Part shown: positions 21,691 to 33,374 of the stretch, piece after piece
How the letters are laid out: each line of letters starts with the position of its first letter
Numbering within the stretch: position 1 is the first letter of the stretch
Assembly (NCBI GenBank): GCA_006176705.1
Contig: QRFJ01002500.1
Span: forward strand, 81,840-145,839
DNA length: 64,000 nt
Source of the DNA: Cocos nucifera
Taxonomy: Eukaryota; Streptophyta; Magnoliopsida; Arecales; Arecaceae
Direction of reading: 5' to 3'
Notes under the pieces: model-generated
Seen by the model: the letters and a program-made list of their open reading frames with translations, nothing else
What the model was told of the DNA's origin: nothing
The model's database searches: none
Position numbers and translations under genes: made by a program

Positions 21691-21965
21691 GTAATTCTTG
21701 TTAAGAATTATAGTTGAATTCCCAAGGGGTATACTTGAAGAGTGGACGTAGGTGCTAAGTTTGGCATCAAACCACTATAAAATTTATGTATTTGTGATTG
21801 TGTATTCTTTACTTTATTGCTTTAATTCACTACACATTACAAAGCTTGTTTCATTACCTATTGTGTGCACATCACTTAGTTTAAATCATTCAAATCTGCA
21901 TATTAGTCAAAAAATTTTTGAAATACCCAATTCAGCCCCTCGGATAGCCATCCTTGGGCAATAAG

Positions 21966-21977
21966 TGGTATCAAAGT
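21966..21977 (+). promoter_or_regulatory. TE3 primer-binding site
   Basis: TGGTATCAAAGT, two bases after the LTR. It is the initiator tRNA-Met type with G-to-A and C-to-T changes compared with TE6 (TGGTATCAGAGC). Confidence 0.8.
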
Positions 21978-22027
21978 AGGTTCTCTATTATTAGTTATTG
22001 ACCTAACTGTTAAGAGCTAAAGATTTT

Positions 22028-23732
22028 ATGGCTGACCCATTTGGTTCTTTGTTGAGTGAGGGACACTCAACCATTAGACCTTATTTCAATGGCATAAATT
22101 ATACATATTGGAAGGCTAGAATGAGAATTTTTTTTCAAGCATAAGGTTATGACATGTGGAATATCATACTCAATGATCCTCATACACCCACAATGATTGT
22201 TAATGATATATGTGTACCTAAACCAGAAAAAGATTGGAATGAGATAAATAAAAAGCTAGCTCAATTAAATGCTAAAGCTATTAATATTCTATATTATGCA
22301 TTAGATTATAATGAATTCAATAGAATATCAACATGTTTATCTGCAAAAAAAATTTGGGATAGACTTGAAGTGACCCATGAGGGTACAAGTCAAGTCAAAG
22401 AATCTAAAATAAATATGTTGGTTCATAAGTATGAGCTGTTTAAAATGAAACCTCATGAGACAATAAGCAATATGTTTATAAGATTTACTAAAATTATAAA
22501 TGAGTTAAAAAGTCTTGAAAAAGACTATTCTAATACTGATCTTGTATGCAAAATTCTTAGGTCCTTATCGAAGGCTTGGAAAGCAGAAGTAACCGCAATT
22601 CAAGAAGCCAAGGACCTTAGCAAGCTTGCTTTGAAAAAATTAATTGGATCGCTCATGACACATGAGCTCAATATGAACCAAAGCATGGAGGAGAAAAGGA
22701 TGAAGAAGACAATCCTTGCACTCAAGTTATCAGCCATTGAAGAAAGTTTAAATGACTCTATCAAGGATTCGAAAGATGATGAAGAAATGGCGATGATCAC
22801 AAGTAGGTTCATGAGATTCATCAGAAAGAAGAAAAATTTTGAACCAAGAAGAGAAAAGAAGAAAAACAATCAACTTAGAGAATATAGAAATGACCATCCC
22901 CCATTGAAAAAGAGCATAAGAAAACTAAGAAGGAAAGCTATATTAAAAAATTAGAGAAGTAGTGGGAGCTCAAATTCAGAAGAAGAGTCATCCTCAAGTG
23001 AAAAAGAGACAAATATATGCTTGATGGCTCAAAATGATGAGGTAAACATTCATAATTCTTTTGAATTTATATTTGATGAGCTTCAAGAAGCCTTTCATGA
23101 CTTAGTGAATGAATACAAAAAGATATGGCTGAAAAACCAAGAATTAAAAAAATTAAATCTTCTTCTAGCTGATGAAAAGAATAAACTATTGACTGAAAAA
23201 GAAGATATCTTAAAAGAAAAGAATACTTTGGCTAAAAAAAAAAAAAGAATGGATTAAATCTAAAAATTTTTTTAATAAAAAAAATATGAAGCTTAAAAAG
23301 GATAATGATAGTTTAGGATCCTCCCTAAAAGAAAATGAAAATCTTTCAAATGAAAAGAAAGAACTCTTGGGAGAAAACAAAAAATTAAGAAGAGAGATTG
23401 AAGTTTTGAAACGTATTGCTGAAAAGTTTATCATTACTTTTCAAATTCTTCAATCTATGGTAAAAGTTAATGCAACTATTTTCAATAAAATAAAAACTAT
23501 TTTTAATATTTCTAGAAAGCAGCAAAATACTAGAAATATTTTCACATGAGCTTCAACTAAAGATCATATCATTAAATGCTTTAAATGTAATCAAATTGGC
23601 CATAAAATTTTGGAATGTAACTTTAAAGGAATTGGCCAAACATTAATCAAACAAATTTGGATTCCAAAAGCAACCTTGAACACTAATCCCAATAAACCCA
23701 AGAAAGCTTGGGTACCAAAAATTATGAATTGA
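22028..23732 (+). pseudogene. gag: TE3 gag (UBN2-type capsid, coiled coil, zinc knuckle)
   Basis: The ATG at 22028 opens MADPFGSLLSEGHSTIRPYF and runs to a stop at 22142. The UBN2-type Gag core is open at 22154-22954, with WDRLEVTHEGTSQVKESKIN (about 22360), KMKPHETISNMFIRF and ILRSLSKAWKAEVTAIQEA. A stop near 22952 is followed by an acidic stretch and a coiled coil rich in Lys, Glu and Leu (23021-23540, LLADEKNKLLTEKEDILKEK), with a frameshift at an A-run near 23236. After a stop (about 23548) a zinc knuckle CFKCNQIGHKILEC lies at about 23579-23620. The last residues are AWVPKIMN. The first knuckle present in TE6 is not recognisable here. Confidence 0.88.
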
Positions 23733-24811
23733 TTTTGCAAGTATACCAAGGATCCAATGAAATTTTAAGAGAAAAATATTATGGATGGATGCCTTGAAAA
23801 TTAAATTAGATGAATGATGATATTTGATAAAATCTAAACTTTTTTCACATCATACCATCATTGTTTGCTAAATATATTTTAATTATTAATTAGCAAAATT
23901 ATTGAGTATATTTGATTGATTTTGATGATTTACCATTGCTTAAAATGATCACACTCCATGAATTGAAAGTTTGATGTATTGATCGTATATCATATTGATT
24001 ATTTTATTGAGCTTGATTGTATATGAAACTATTTATGTGCTAAATTTATAAATTGATAAATTTTGACGATCTCAGTGCTTGCAATAATCTTACACTTTGA
24101 TTGATTATCATACCAGCAATTGAATGTCAAACAACTTAATGTTTTATCTTATTAATTTTGATGATGTTATTATAATTGATTTTGATTTAAGACATATTAA
24201 ATAAAATTAATTTATGAACTTTCATGATTAAAGTTTAAGAATAATTTAAAATATTAATATATTTGTCTGATAAGCTAAACTTCTTAAAGAAATACTTTCA
24301 AACTCAATTGGTACCTTGAATTATAGCAAATACTTATAATGACAAAAAGAAAGAGAAAAATTGGTAAATGAAGAAAGTGAATTTAACATATTAAATTACT
24401 CAAAATCTTATGATATTTTTTATAATGTAATATAAATTTGGTTACGAGAAATAAAATTCATTATGGGCAAGAAATGAAATTAAGAAATTTTGCATATAGT
24501 AAGGGGGAGCAAATTTTGAATAAAATTTAAACTTAGTTGATTATTATATTAAGATGGAGCTTACTGATTTTGGATTATTAAAGAAAATTTACTTTGTTAA
24601 TTTTATTGATTACCTCCTTTTGAGTTGTTCTTTTTGATGTTGTCAAAAAGAAAGAGAGCTATTGTTGAGTATATGCTTGAGCTTAACTAGCATGAAGTAT
24701 GTTCTTATTGTTTAGTGGTTTCATTCTTTATAAATATATAATCTTTTAGAAACTCACTACATATTATTTGCATATACTTAAAAGTTTTTTCATTATCAAA
24801 AAGGAAGAGAT
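23733..24811 (+). other. TE3 AT-rich non-coding stretch with repeated polypurine tracts
   Basis: No frame or pol similarity. The start is homologous to 43378 onward in TE6 (AGGATCCAATGAAAT). Purine tracts occur at 24501-24509 (AAGGGGGAG), 24645-24658 (AAAAAGAAAGAGAG) and 24798-24810 (AAAAAGGAAGAGA, directly before the LTR). Extra tracts before the functional one are a known Sirevirus trait. Confidence 0.75.
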
Positions 24812-24996
24812 TGTTGACCAACAGATTGATTTTGATGATAACAAAGAGTTTTGAGTATAAGTTATAAAGTCTAACTATATTGTGAGGATGTGTAGTTATA
24901 AATTTCAAGTGCTCACAAACAGCAAGGGTTCCAATTCATCCAAATGAAGATTCATCACTCAAGATTTTAGAGAAGAAATACTAGAATGGATATAGC
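24812..24996 (+). repeat. TE3 3' LTR, first 185 bp only
   Basis: TGTTGACCAACAGATTG up to CTAGAATGGATATAGC matches 20358-20541. It stops where the TE4 LTR begins (AAAGGAACC); the expected continuation TTTCAAGAGGTC is found nowhere else in the window. Confidence 0.88.
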
Positions 24997-27490
24997 TAAA
25001 GGAACCAGATCTAGGATTTTATAGATAGATCTTGAAATTTTTTCAAGATCTTATAGCAAAAGACTTAAATAAATAAAATATTTATTTAAATAAATATGTA
25101 AATATTTAGATCTCAAATCTATTATGTGATCAAGACATGATATTAAATCAAAAATTAAAATCAAACAAAAAAAAAAGGTTGATCAAATCAACCTAGATCT
25201 ACACTACATCAAATGCAGGTATGAAGTTTATAGATCATATCTATTACCTGAGCAAGTTAGATATTCTAACTTGCTGATCCAGCCTTGAGGATGAAGTCAT
25301 GAGCCGCACACACATCCGGCCTCTAGGAGTCATTCACACGAGCCTACGATCTCTAATTTGAAGTCCGATGCAGAAAATCAGCACAGCATGCTAGTACTTT
25401 GCTGATCCTTCTTCGACGATCGATCCAATGCTTTCTTCTTTGAAATTTGGACTCTTAAAAATATGAGAAGGAAGATAAGAGTTTACTAATTTGAAACTCT
25501 CTTAAAAAACCTCAAAAAAAAAGAGGAGAGATTGAAAATAAAACAGCCCTAGAAGAAGATCCTCTTCTTCTTCTCTTTTCTCTCACCTAAATACTTAGTT
25601 TGGTGCCTATGGAACCTCCATCCCCAAGGACCCTCTTCCTCTAATTTTTTCATACCCAAAATGTCTTCCAAAGCTCTATATTCTATGAAAAAATCAAAAT
25701 AAAATTCATCCAATAAGTAGAGAAAAAAAAGAGTCTAAGTTAGATCAAAATCCTAGACTAGGAATGTCTAAACATGGAAAGTTGTTGGGGCACCCAAGAG
25801 TTGGGCACCTCCTTCATAATTATTGGCATGGACCAGCAAGGGAGGGTGCACAAAAAATGAGATTATTTTCATAGAATAAGAGAAGAATTAATTAAAAGAG
25901 GGGGTGGCACTTAAGGGAAGGTGTTTTTGGTCAACAAGGATTCTATCTCATAGAATCCTAAGAAAAACTAACTCCTATTTTGACTTGGTCTTCCAATAAA
26001 TTGCCTTATGAGAAAAGGAGGAGAGAAAGAGGGCATGAGAAGCCATGGGAGTGGAGAATTTTTATGGAAGAAACAAAACAAAAAGGGTATGGGGCGTGAG
26101 GATTAAGTGGTGCAAGTGATAGGGAGTCTTAGTCACACTAGGACTCCTATTTTGACTTGGATAAATAAGATCTTTTAACCAAATAAAATCAAGATTAAAC
26201 CAACCCAATTAAATAAGATCCTAACCTATTTAAAAAATTAATTAAATTAGATTAAATTAAATTAAATTTTTATTTATTTTCTAATCAAATTAGAAAATTT
26301 GGTTAATCTGAGTCCTAGTTAGACTAGGACTAGTTCTTCCTTGCACTTGGCTTATCCAATAAACCAATTGAACTTGATCCAATCAAGCCCAAACCAAATC
26401 TAATTAAATTATATTTAATTAGACTTAATTTTATCCTATTGTATTAATCAAATTAATCCAATTAGTAATCCAATTGCTAATCGTTCCTCCTGCAATACTT
26501 GCACTAGGTTAAACACCAATCGCATTGATTGTTTAATCTTATAATGATTCTTAATCATTGATCAACCATCCGATCAGATCATAAGCTCTAATATGTGTGA
26601 CCTCATAGATCCAAACCTATGTCGATAGCATAAAAATAAATTTCTATATCAATCAAAGTGACCATCTAGCAATGATATCCGACGGTCGGATAGGTCGAAG
26701 GTGTGGAACACCATCCTTAGAATCCATGCGGATATAGTTTTCATGTAATTCATCTCCTTGACTATAATGATCGTAGGACACCTCAAAGTTCAACTGTCAA
26801 CTCTGATCAGGTTGGCCACATTGTATTTCAAAATATCAAATCCATCTGATGGATTATCCTGGCCAAGATTTTACTATATTAAAATACAGTGATACATTCT
26901 TCTTCAACTCTTAGAGTGGTCAATTCCATCTTGATCATATTCCAACTTTGCAAGTACTTGACTATGCCTAGAAGCCTTCCATTACTAAATTAGAAATTCA
27001 GTTAGTTCGATACCAAAGTACAGTGAGTTGCTTATAAGTCACTGAGGTGAACTCAGGTCTAAGGGATACTTATACCTATATTCCATCAGAGACATTCTCG
27101 ATAGCAGAATGCTCTGGAGTTGGTCATGTTCAATGATGATGTACCCATATATCTCACCTATATGCCATACCAGTGTTTTCATACTCCTTGGAAAGATGAC
27201 AACCAACCTATATGGCATATAGCGACCTATGCTCGATAGACGCTGTCGTCCTAATTAACAGTCTATCATTTGGTCATGAATAAATTTACGGACTAATCGA
27301 TAAATCCTCTTTTTATCAAAACTAAATAATCCTAAGGACTTCATCACAACAATGGAGTTCATTAGAAGATGTAAATTTATGATAAAAAAGGATGCCAAAA
27401 TATTTTTATTAATTAATAAATTAATTATAATTATAATATAGCTCAACCATCAATAGGCTGATGATTGGCTTTGGAACATAATTTTTAATA
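24997..27490 (-). repeat. TE4 3' LTR
   Basis: On the plus strand it starts TAAAGGAACCAGATC (TG changed to TA) and ends TTTTTAATA against the polypurine tract. The left 1.0 kb matches 33375-34425 closely; the right 1.4 kb is only distantly similar to 34425-36255. It contains hairpins AGTCTTAGT-CAC-ACTAGGACT (about 26125-26145) and AGTCCTAGT-TAG-ACTAGGACT (26311-26331). Confidence 0.88.
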
Positions 27491-29060
27491 ACTTTCACTT
27501 ATCCTAAAGCCACTCGGCATAGTATTTAATACCCATCTTCGATTTATGGTTGTTGAACTCCTTGATTGCCAGGGCTTTGGTGAAGGGGTTAGTAGGTTCT
27601 TCTTTCCGTCAATCTTCTAAAGGTCGACGTCACCATGATCCACGATCTCACGGACCAAATGAAAGTAGTGCAGAATGTGCTTTATCCGCTGGTGTGCCTT
27701 TGGTTCCTTTGCCTGAGCTATGGCATTAGTGCTATCGTAGTAGAGCAAGACTGGACCATCAATTGAGAGTGCTACTTTGAGCTCAATGATGAATTTCCTC
27801 AGCCACACAGCTTCCTTTGCTACATCTGATGTTGTCATGTACTCTACTTCGCAAATAGAATCAGCCACTATATACTGTTTGGAACTTTTCCAGCAGATGG
27901 TGCCACCATTTAGAGTAAAGATATACCCCAACACACTTTTACTGTTATCATGGTCAGATTGAAAGTTAGAGTCTATAAATCCCATAAGTTTTAGATCTGA
28001 CTCACCATAAACCAACCATTGGTCCTTAGTATTTCTCAAATACTTAAGGATAGTTTTGACCACCTTCCAATAATTTTCTCTAGGGTCAGACTGGTATCTA
28101 CTCACTACTCCTAGTGAGTATGCCACGTCTGATCTTGTACATATCATTGTATACATAATAGACCCCACTACTGAAGCATATGGGATTCTACTCATATGCT
28201 CTCTCTCTTCAGGAGTTATCAGATAATCCTTCTTAGAGAGAGAAATTTCATGGCCTATCGAAAGATAGCCCATTTTGGAATTCTTCATGCTAAACCTCTT
28301 CAGCATAGTTTCTATATACATGGACTGGGATATACCAAGCATCCTTTTAGATCTATCCCTATAGATCTTCATCCTAGGATGTAGGGTGCTTCATCCAAGT
28401 CCTTCATGGAGAACTATGATGACAACCAGACTTTTATTTCTTGTAGTGCAGGGATATCATTTTTGATTAAAAGAATATCATCGACGTAAAAAATAAGGAA
28501 TACCACTGCTGGACCATTTCTCCAATTGTAAATGCAGGATTCTTCTCCGTTCTTAATGAAGCCATACGTTTTGATCACTTTATCAAAATGCATGTTCCAA
28601 CTTCGAGATGCCTACTTCAATCCATAAATGGATCTTTGAAGCTTGCACACCTTGGACTCATCTATGGATGTAAACCCTTCAGGTTATATTATATACACCT
28701 TTTCGGTCAGCTCTCGATTTAGAAAAGCTGTCTTCACATCCATCTACCAGATCTCATAGTCCAGATGGGTAGCAATGGCAAGCATGATCTGAATGGACTT
28801 GAGCATTACCATAAGAAAGAATATCTCATCATAGTCAATACCGTAACGTTGATGATACCTCTTGGCAATCAGATGGGCTTTATAGGTCTCCACCTTTTCG
28901 TTTGTGCCCCTCTTCCTTTTGAATACCCATTTACACCCAATGGGTTTAACCCCTTTAGGTGGATCAACTAATGTCCATACATCATTAATCTTCATGGAAT
29001 CCATTTTGGGTATCATGGCTTCTAGCCATTTCTCAGAGTCGGATCTCTGCATCGCACCAT
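27491..29060 (-). pseudogene. TE4 reverse transcriptase and RNase H
   Basis: On the minus strand a long open frame (28372-27617) covers the end of RT and RNase H: IYRDRSKRMLGISQS, SVVGSIMYTMICTRSDVAYS, GYIFTLNGGTICWKSSKQ and VLLYYDSTNAIAQAKEPKAH. Upstream the RT N-terminus (29052-28744) reads IGCKWVFKRKRGTNEKVETY and IQIMLAIATHLDYEIW, and between them SIYGLK-like text and FLIFYVDDILLIKND (about 28495) with YVDD intact. Stops and frameshifts near 28740, 28620 and 28375 separate the pieces. The polypurine tract AAGTGAAAG (rc of about 27492-27500) abuts the LTR. Confidence 0.88.
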
Positions 29061-30600
29061 GTAAGTGATCGGGTCCTCATCGTTCTCATCGAGTTCGATG
29101 GGATCACCATCCTGGACCAAGAATCCATAGTATCTATCCGGATGGTGCGGTACTCTACCGAATCACCTTAATGGTGTGAGTTCACTAGGCTTCGGATCTG
29201 ATCTGATCAAATCCAACTTAGGTTCAATATTCTGTGTCAGACTTTCTACCTATTGAACTTCATCAAGTTGATCCTTAGAGGAAATAGTTTCCTTTATAAA
29301 GGAACTTCTTTTCCAAAAAGGTTGTCCTAAGGCTGACGAACACCTTTTGTTTATTAGCATGGTGGAAATAGTATCCTTTGATCTCTTTTGGGTATCCTAT
29401 GAATGTACACTTATTAGACCTAGGTTCAAGTTTGTCTGTAACTAACCATTTGACATATGCTAGGCACCCCCAAACCCTAAGGTGTGAAAGTGCTGGCTTA
29501 TGCCTTGTTCATATCTCATATGGGATTTTAACTACAGACTTACTTGAAATCCTATTTAATAGATAGCAAGCCAATCCAAGTGCATATCCCTAGAAGGATA
29601 TCGGTAAGCTGACAAATTCCATCATGGATCGGACCACGTCTAACAAAGTCTGATTCCTCCTTTCAGACACGCCATTATGCTGTGGTGTTCCAGGACTAGT
29701 CCATTGGGAGAGAATTTTATTCTCTCCTAGATATGTGAGAAACTCATTAGAAAGATATTCTTCTCCTTGGTCAGACTGAAGAGTTTTAATACTCTTCCCA
29801 GTTTGTTTTTCTACTTCACTTCAGAATCGTTTGAATATTTCAAAAGAATTCAACTTATGTTTCATCAGATAGACATATCCATATTTGGATAGATCATCTA
29901 TGAAAGTGATGAAGTAGACATATCCACCTCTGGCACTTGTGCTCATTGGTCCACATACATTAGTATGTACTAGACCTAAGAGCTCATTGGCTCTCTCATC
30001 TTTTTCAGTAATGATGACTTGGTCATTTTACCAAGAAGATAGGACTCATAGGTTGGAAGTGATTCATAATCATTGACTTTGAGGATTCCCTCTTGAGTCA
30101 ACCTGTTTATCCTGTTCTTATTTATATGACCTAGCCTACAGTGCCATAAGTAGACATCTGATACACTATCTAATCTAGGGTGCTTGCCAGTAGAATAGAC
30201 TATATTAATAGGTTGTGATAATATATATACATCATTGTTTAATTATCCATAGAAAGCAGTAACACCATTCACAATGACATTACAAACTCATTTTTTTATT
30301 GAAATTTCATAATTGTTCATGGCCAAAAGGCCTATAGAAATGATATTTAAAAAAAAACTAGGACATAAATGATAATCACTAAGAACAATGTTATGAGATT
30401 CAAATACAAGTTTCAAAATTTTTAAAGCTAGAACTGAAACTGGTCTTCCATCTCCAATGTTTAGGAATCTCTTACCTTGCTTGAATCTTCTACTAACCTA
30501 CAACTCCTGCAACGAATTGCAAATATGGTAAGGGCTACCGGTATCCAATATTCAGTCAGTAATATCATAAATAGAAAAATTACAAGGAGTTATCATAGAA
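29061..30600 (-). pseudogene. TE4 protease and integrase
   Basis: On the minus strand the protease reads ILDTGSPYHICNSLQE at about 30560-30510 with the DTG kept and the preceding Trp a stop. The integrase core reads VHTNVCGPMST (about 29960), where the first catalytic Asp is Asn, then FITFIDDLSKYGYVYLMKHK, LQSDQGEEYLSNEF (second Asp, about 29790), and PQHNGVSERRNQTLLDVV (catalytic Glu, about 29670). The tail carries LGVPSICQM-like text in broken frames. The Asp-to-Asn change is G-to-A on the coding strand and would abolish activity. Confidence 0.82.
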
Positions 30601-31483
30601 ATACCTTGTCCAGTAATAGCTTGCTTCTTTCTCTGCCTATTTGAGTCTAGGGAGGCAATGTACTGAGGATAGTTCCTCTTTCAGTGCCCTCGCTTCTTGC
30701 AAAAGAAGCATTCAGCTTGACTCTTATCGGGCTTGATCTTTCTGATCTAGCTCTGCACTGATGTTCCAGCCTGAGCTTGCACCTTCTTTATTTTCTTCTT
30801 CTTGTTCTTCTTTTCTTTTCTAAAGTGTCGAGAACTAGAAGACGAACCTCCCACTAAGATCACCGACTCTTTATGGAGCTGGTGATCCTTCTCAAAGTTC
30901 TGAAGTAACCCCAGTAAGCCATGGTAGTTTACTTCAGGCTTTGTCATTCTGTAATGAGTAAGGAAAGGGAGATAAGACTTTGACAACAAATTCAGTATTG
31001 CATCTTTCCCAAGTTGTTCATGTAAGAGAAAGTCGAGTTTGCTCAAGCGCTCTATCAGCTCGATCATATACAGTATATGATCAATGATAGAGGCTCCATC
31101 CAGCATTCTGGCATTGAAGATGGTGCAACTAGTCTTGTGCCTCTCAACATCATCGGGTGTGCCAAAAGAATCCTCCAACACTTGGAGCATTTCATTTGAC
31201 TGAGCTGTCTCAAACCTGTGACTGAACTCATCGCTCATCATAGCCAGCATAATACAGCGCACCATGGTTCGATCATTGAGCCACTTCTGATGACTGTTCC
31301 ACATGCATTAGTAGCTGGCTCCTTAAGTATAGGATCTATCAGCACATATAGGATCCATTCATGCTCCAGGACAATTTTCAACTTTCGATACCAGCTATCG
31401 AAGTTGGGTTCCACTAACTTATCATTATCCAACAATGATAAGAGCAACAGAAAAGTGGCTATGTCTGCATAAAGAAAAATCAA
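30601..31483 (-). pseudogene. gag: TE4 gag
   Basis: Two overlapping open frames on the minus strand. The first (31483-31238) has LLDNDKLVEPNFDSWYRKLK and a LEHEWILYVLIDP stretch. The second (31304-30747) has FETAQSNEMLQVLEDSFGTP, FNARMLDGASIIDHILYMIE, LTHYRMTKPEVNYHGLLGLL and a Lys-rich tail. One frameshift near 31260 joins them. The zinc knuckle follows at about 30710-30665 as CFFCKKRGH-stop-KRNYPQY, with the last Cys replaced by Tyr. The 5' end probably lies at or near 31483. This is the capsid precursor of the element. Confidence 0.88.
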
Positions 31484-33374
31484 AATCTAATTAGTAATTT
31501 ATTCATTAAACCTAAAGATTTGGACTTTAATCAAAAGGTTTATCCCACTATTTTATTTGAATTGATAGCCTCTACCTCCAATTCGAGAAATTATCCTAAT
31601 TTCTTAGTGGGTACTAGAATCCACATAGACCGTACACGAGTCCAACTTTGGTTGGCCCATCCATGTACGTCTAAGGGTAGGTTCATAATAATTATTTTTC
31701 CAAATAATTTTCAGTAATTAAATTTTGCCCCAGGCCCCGATCAATTGGCTTTGGCCTTCTTAGAAAAGGATCCAGTTAGGTCTAACCATTAACATGACCA
31801 TACTTGGCCCATCCAAGCAATAAATGGTCAGGCCTAACTTTGGTTGGCCCACCTGACCACCATTTAGAAAGATGTATCCAAGAGATCATATAATAAATGA
31901 TAATTTCATTAATTGATAAGTACCAGGCCTTTAGGCCTCCAATGATTATCCAACTGATAGACCCATTATCATCCATTTTAATGGGAGGCTATGATCTAGT
32001 TATCATATAACTATTTTATTTTAGGAACCTAATAATTTTAGAGGATTTAATTTATAGAAGCGAGTAGGTCAAACTAACCAGCTTGTTATGATCTTCCCAC
32101 TAACTTCACCAAGTCAACTTAAGAAAGATCATTAATAGGCTGGTCTAGGAGCACCTAAATCAGTCAAACTGATTTACCTAGCCGACATGGGTCAGCTCGA
32201 ATAGTTAGCGATCTTATCAAAACATTATCTCACCAAGAGGCCAGGTAAGTTCGATCAGTGGAAGGGTCTGTCAGGCTTGCCTTAGACACCATCAGAAATG
32301 GTCAGGTAAGCAAGCTGCCAATTAAAAATCACTGGTCTGGTTTACTTTAGACACCAACTAGTTTAATTAGTTTTAATTAGATCAACCTAACAGTTCATGC
32401 TAGACCACGTAGCCAAGAATCAAGTCCATCTTGGATCTTGTTAAAGACATTTACTTGACCAACTACAATTATTGCAATTGATCTAGAGAATCCTTAACCT
32501 AATCTAAGACAACAATTGATTAGATTTAGTCAAGTCTCTAATTAAGTCCATTCTTTAATCTAACCCTAGGTCTAACCCAATTAACGGACCTAATCCCCAC
32601 TAACCCATTAACCTAATGTGTTATGATTCATGTCATAGGATCTTCAATTTACAATCCTAGAACCTAATCAAACTACTTCTTAATTCTTAATTAAGTTTTG
32701 GACTAAGGGTTAGAGTTTGGCTTTTCAAAAATAGTTTTCATGTTTGTAAAATATTTTTACAATATGGTTCTATTAACCAAGTTGCATGTTTGATTTATAA
32801 TTAATATGCAAGTAACATAAACATGAATCTACTATAGCTCTAATCTAAACAAGTTCATGAAATTGAAATAGTTTCAATAATAATCAATCATTAATCTTTC
32901 TAGATCAAATCTAATATATTTATAAAGATTAAAATTAGATTAAAATATTTTTAATTAGATTATAAAACTTTTTAGATCTAATCTAAAATTTTATGATCAA
33001 TATTTTAGATCAGCACGTACTAGGACAACCTATTCACTGTAAGGGGTAAACCTTATAGCAGAACAATCTTATGGCAGTCCATGCAATCTAAAATACTTAT
33101 TTTTAGATCTAAAACTATTTTAAATCTATTAAATTATAAATAAAATTAGATTAAATCTAATAAATTTATGATTAGAATCAGATCATCATGAACTAGGATA
33201 ATCTTTTCATTGTAAGGGATAAACCTTACAATAGGACAACCTTATGACAGTTCATGAGATATAATTTTTTTATAATTTTAGATTTAATAATTAAATTATA
33301 AATTAAATTTAATCTAAGAAATAATCTAAATATACACAAAAATCGTGTAATAACAACCTTACTCTAATACTAAT
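31484..33374 (-). other. TE4 leader and primer-binding site
   Basis: A 1.9-kb untranslated leader without coding traces. It resembles the TE2 and TE5 leaders. The primer-binding site is the reverse complement of 33361-33372 (TGGTATTAGAGT against the usual TGGTATCAGAGC), two bases from the LTR at 33375. The stretch 32990-33260 contains two imperfect copies of a segment around CACTGTAAGGG(G/A)TAAACCTTA, about 170 bp apart. Confidence 0.78.

Larger units (their letters stand above)
20358..21963 (+). repeat. TE3 5' LTR
   Basis: Begins TGTTGACCCAAAGATTG and ends GGGCAATA before the primer-binding site (terminal CA changed to TA). The first 180 bp match the partial copy at 24812-24996. It holds reiterated GAGCCGACC(T/C)AG-like motifs (20655-20935), a TATA box at 21063-21070, and a run of hairpins at 21460-21690. 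Confidence 0.9.
20358..24996 (+). mobile_element. TE3: gag-only Sirevirus-like copia element
   Basis: A 1.6-kb LTR (20358-21963), a primer-binding site, one gag region, about 1.1 kb of AT-rich non-coding DNA with repeated polypurine tracts, and the first 185 bp of the second LTR, which is cut by TE4. There is no protease, integrase or RT trace. A two-part Gag with coiled coil, repeated polypurine tracts of the type TCAAAAAG(A/G)..GAG, and palindromic motifs in the LTR are known Sirevirus traits; LTR elements with only gag are known in plants as TR-GAG. It would depend on proteins of a full relative. TE6 is the same family. Confidence 0.85.
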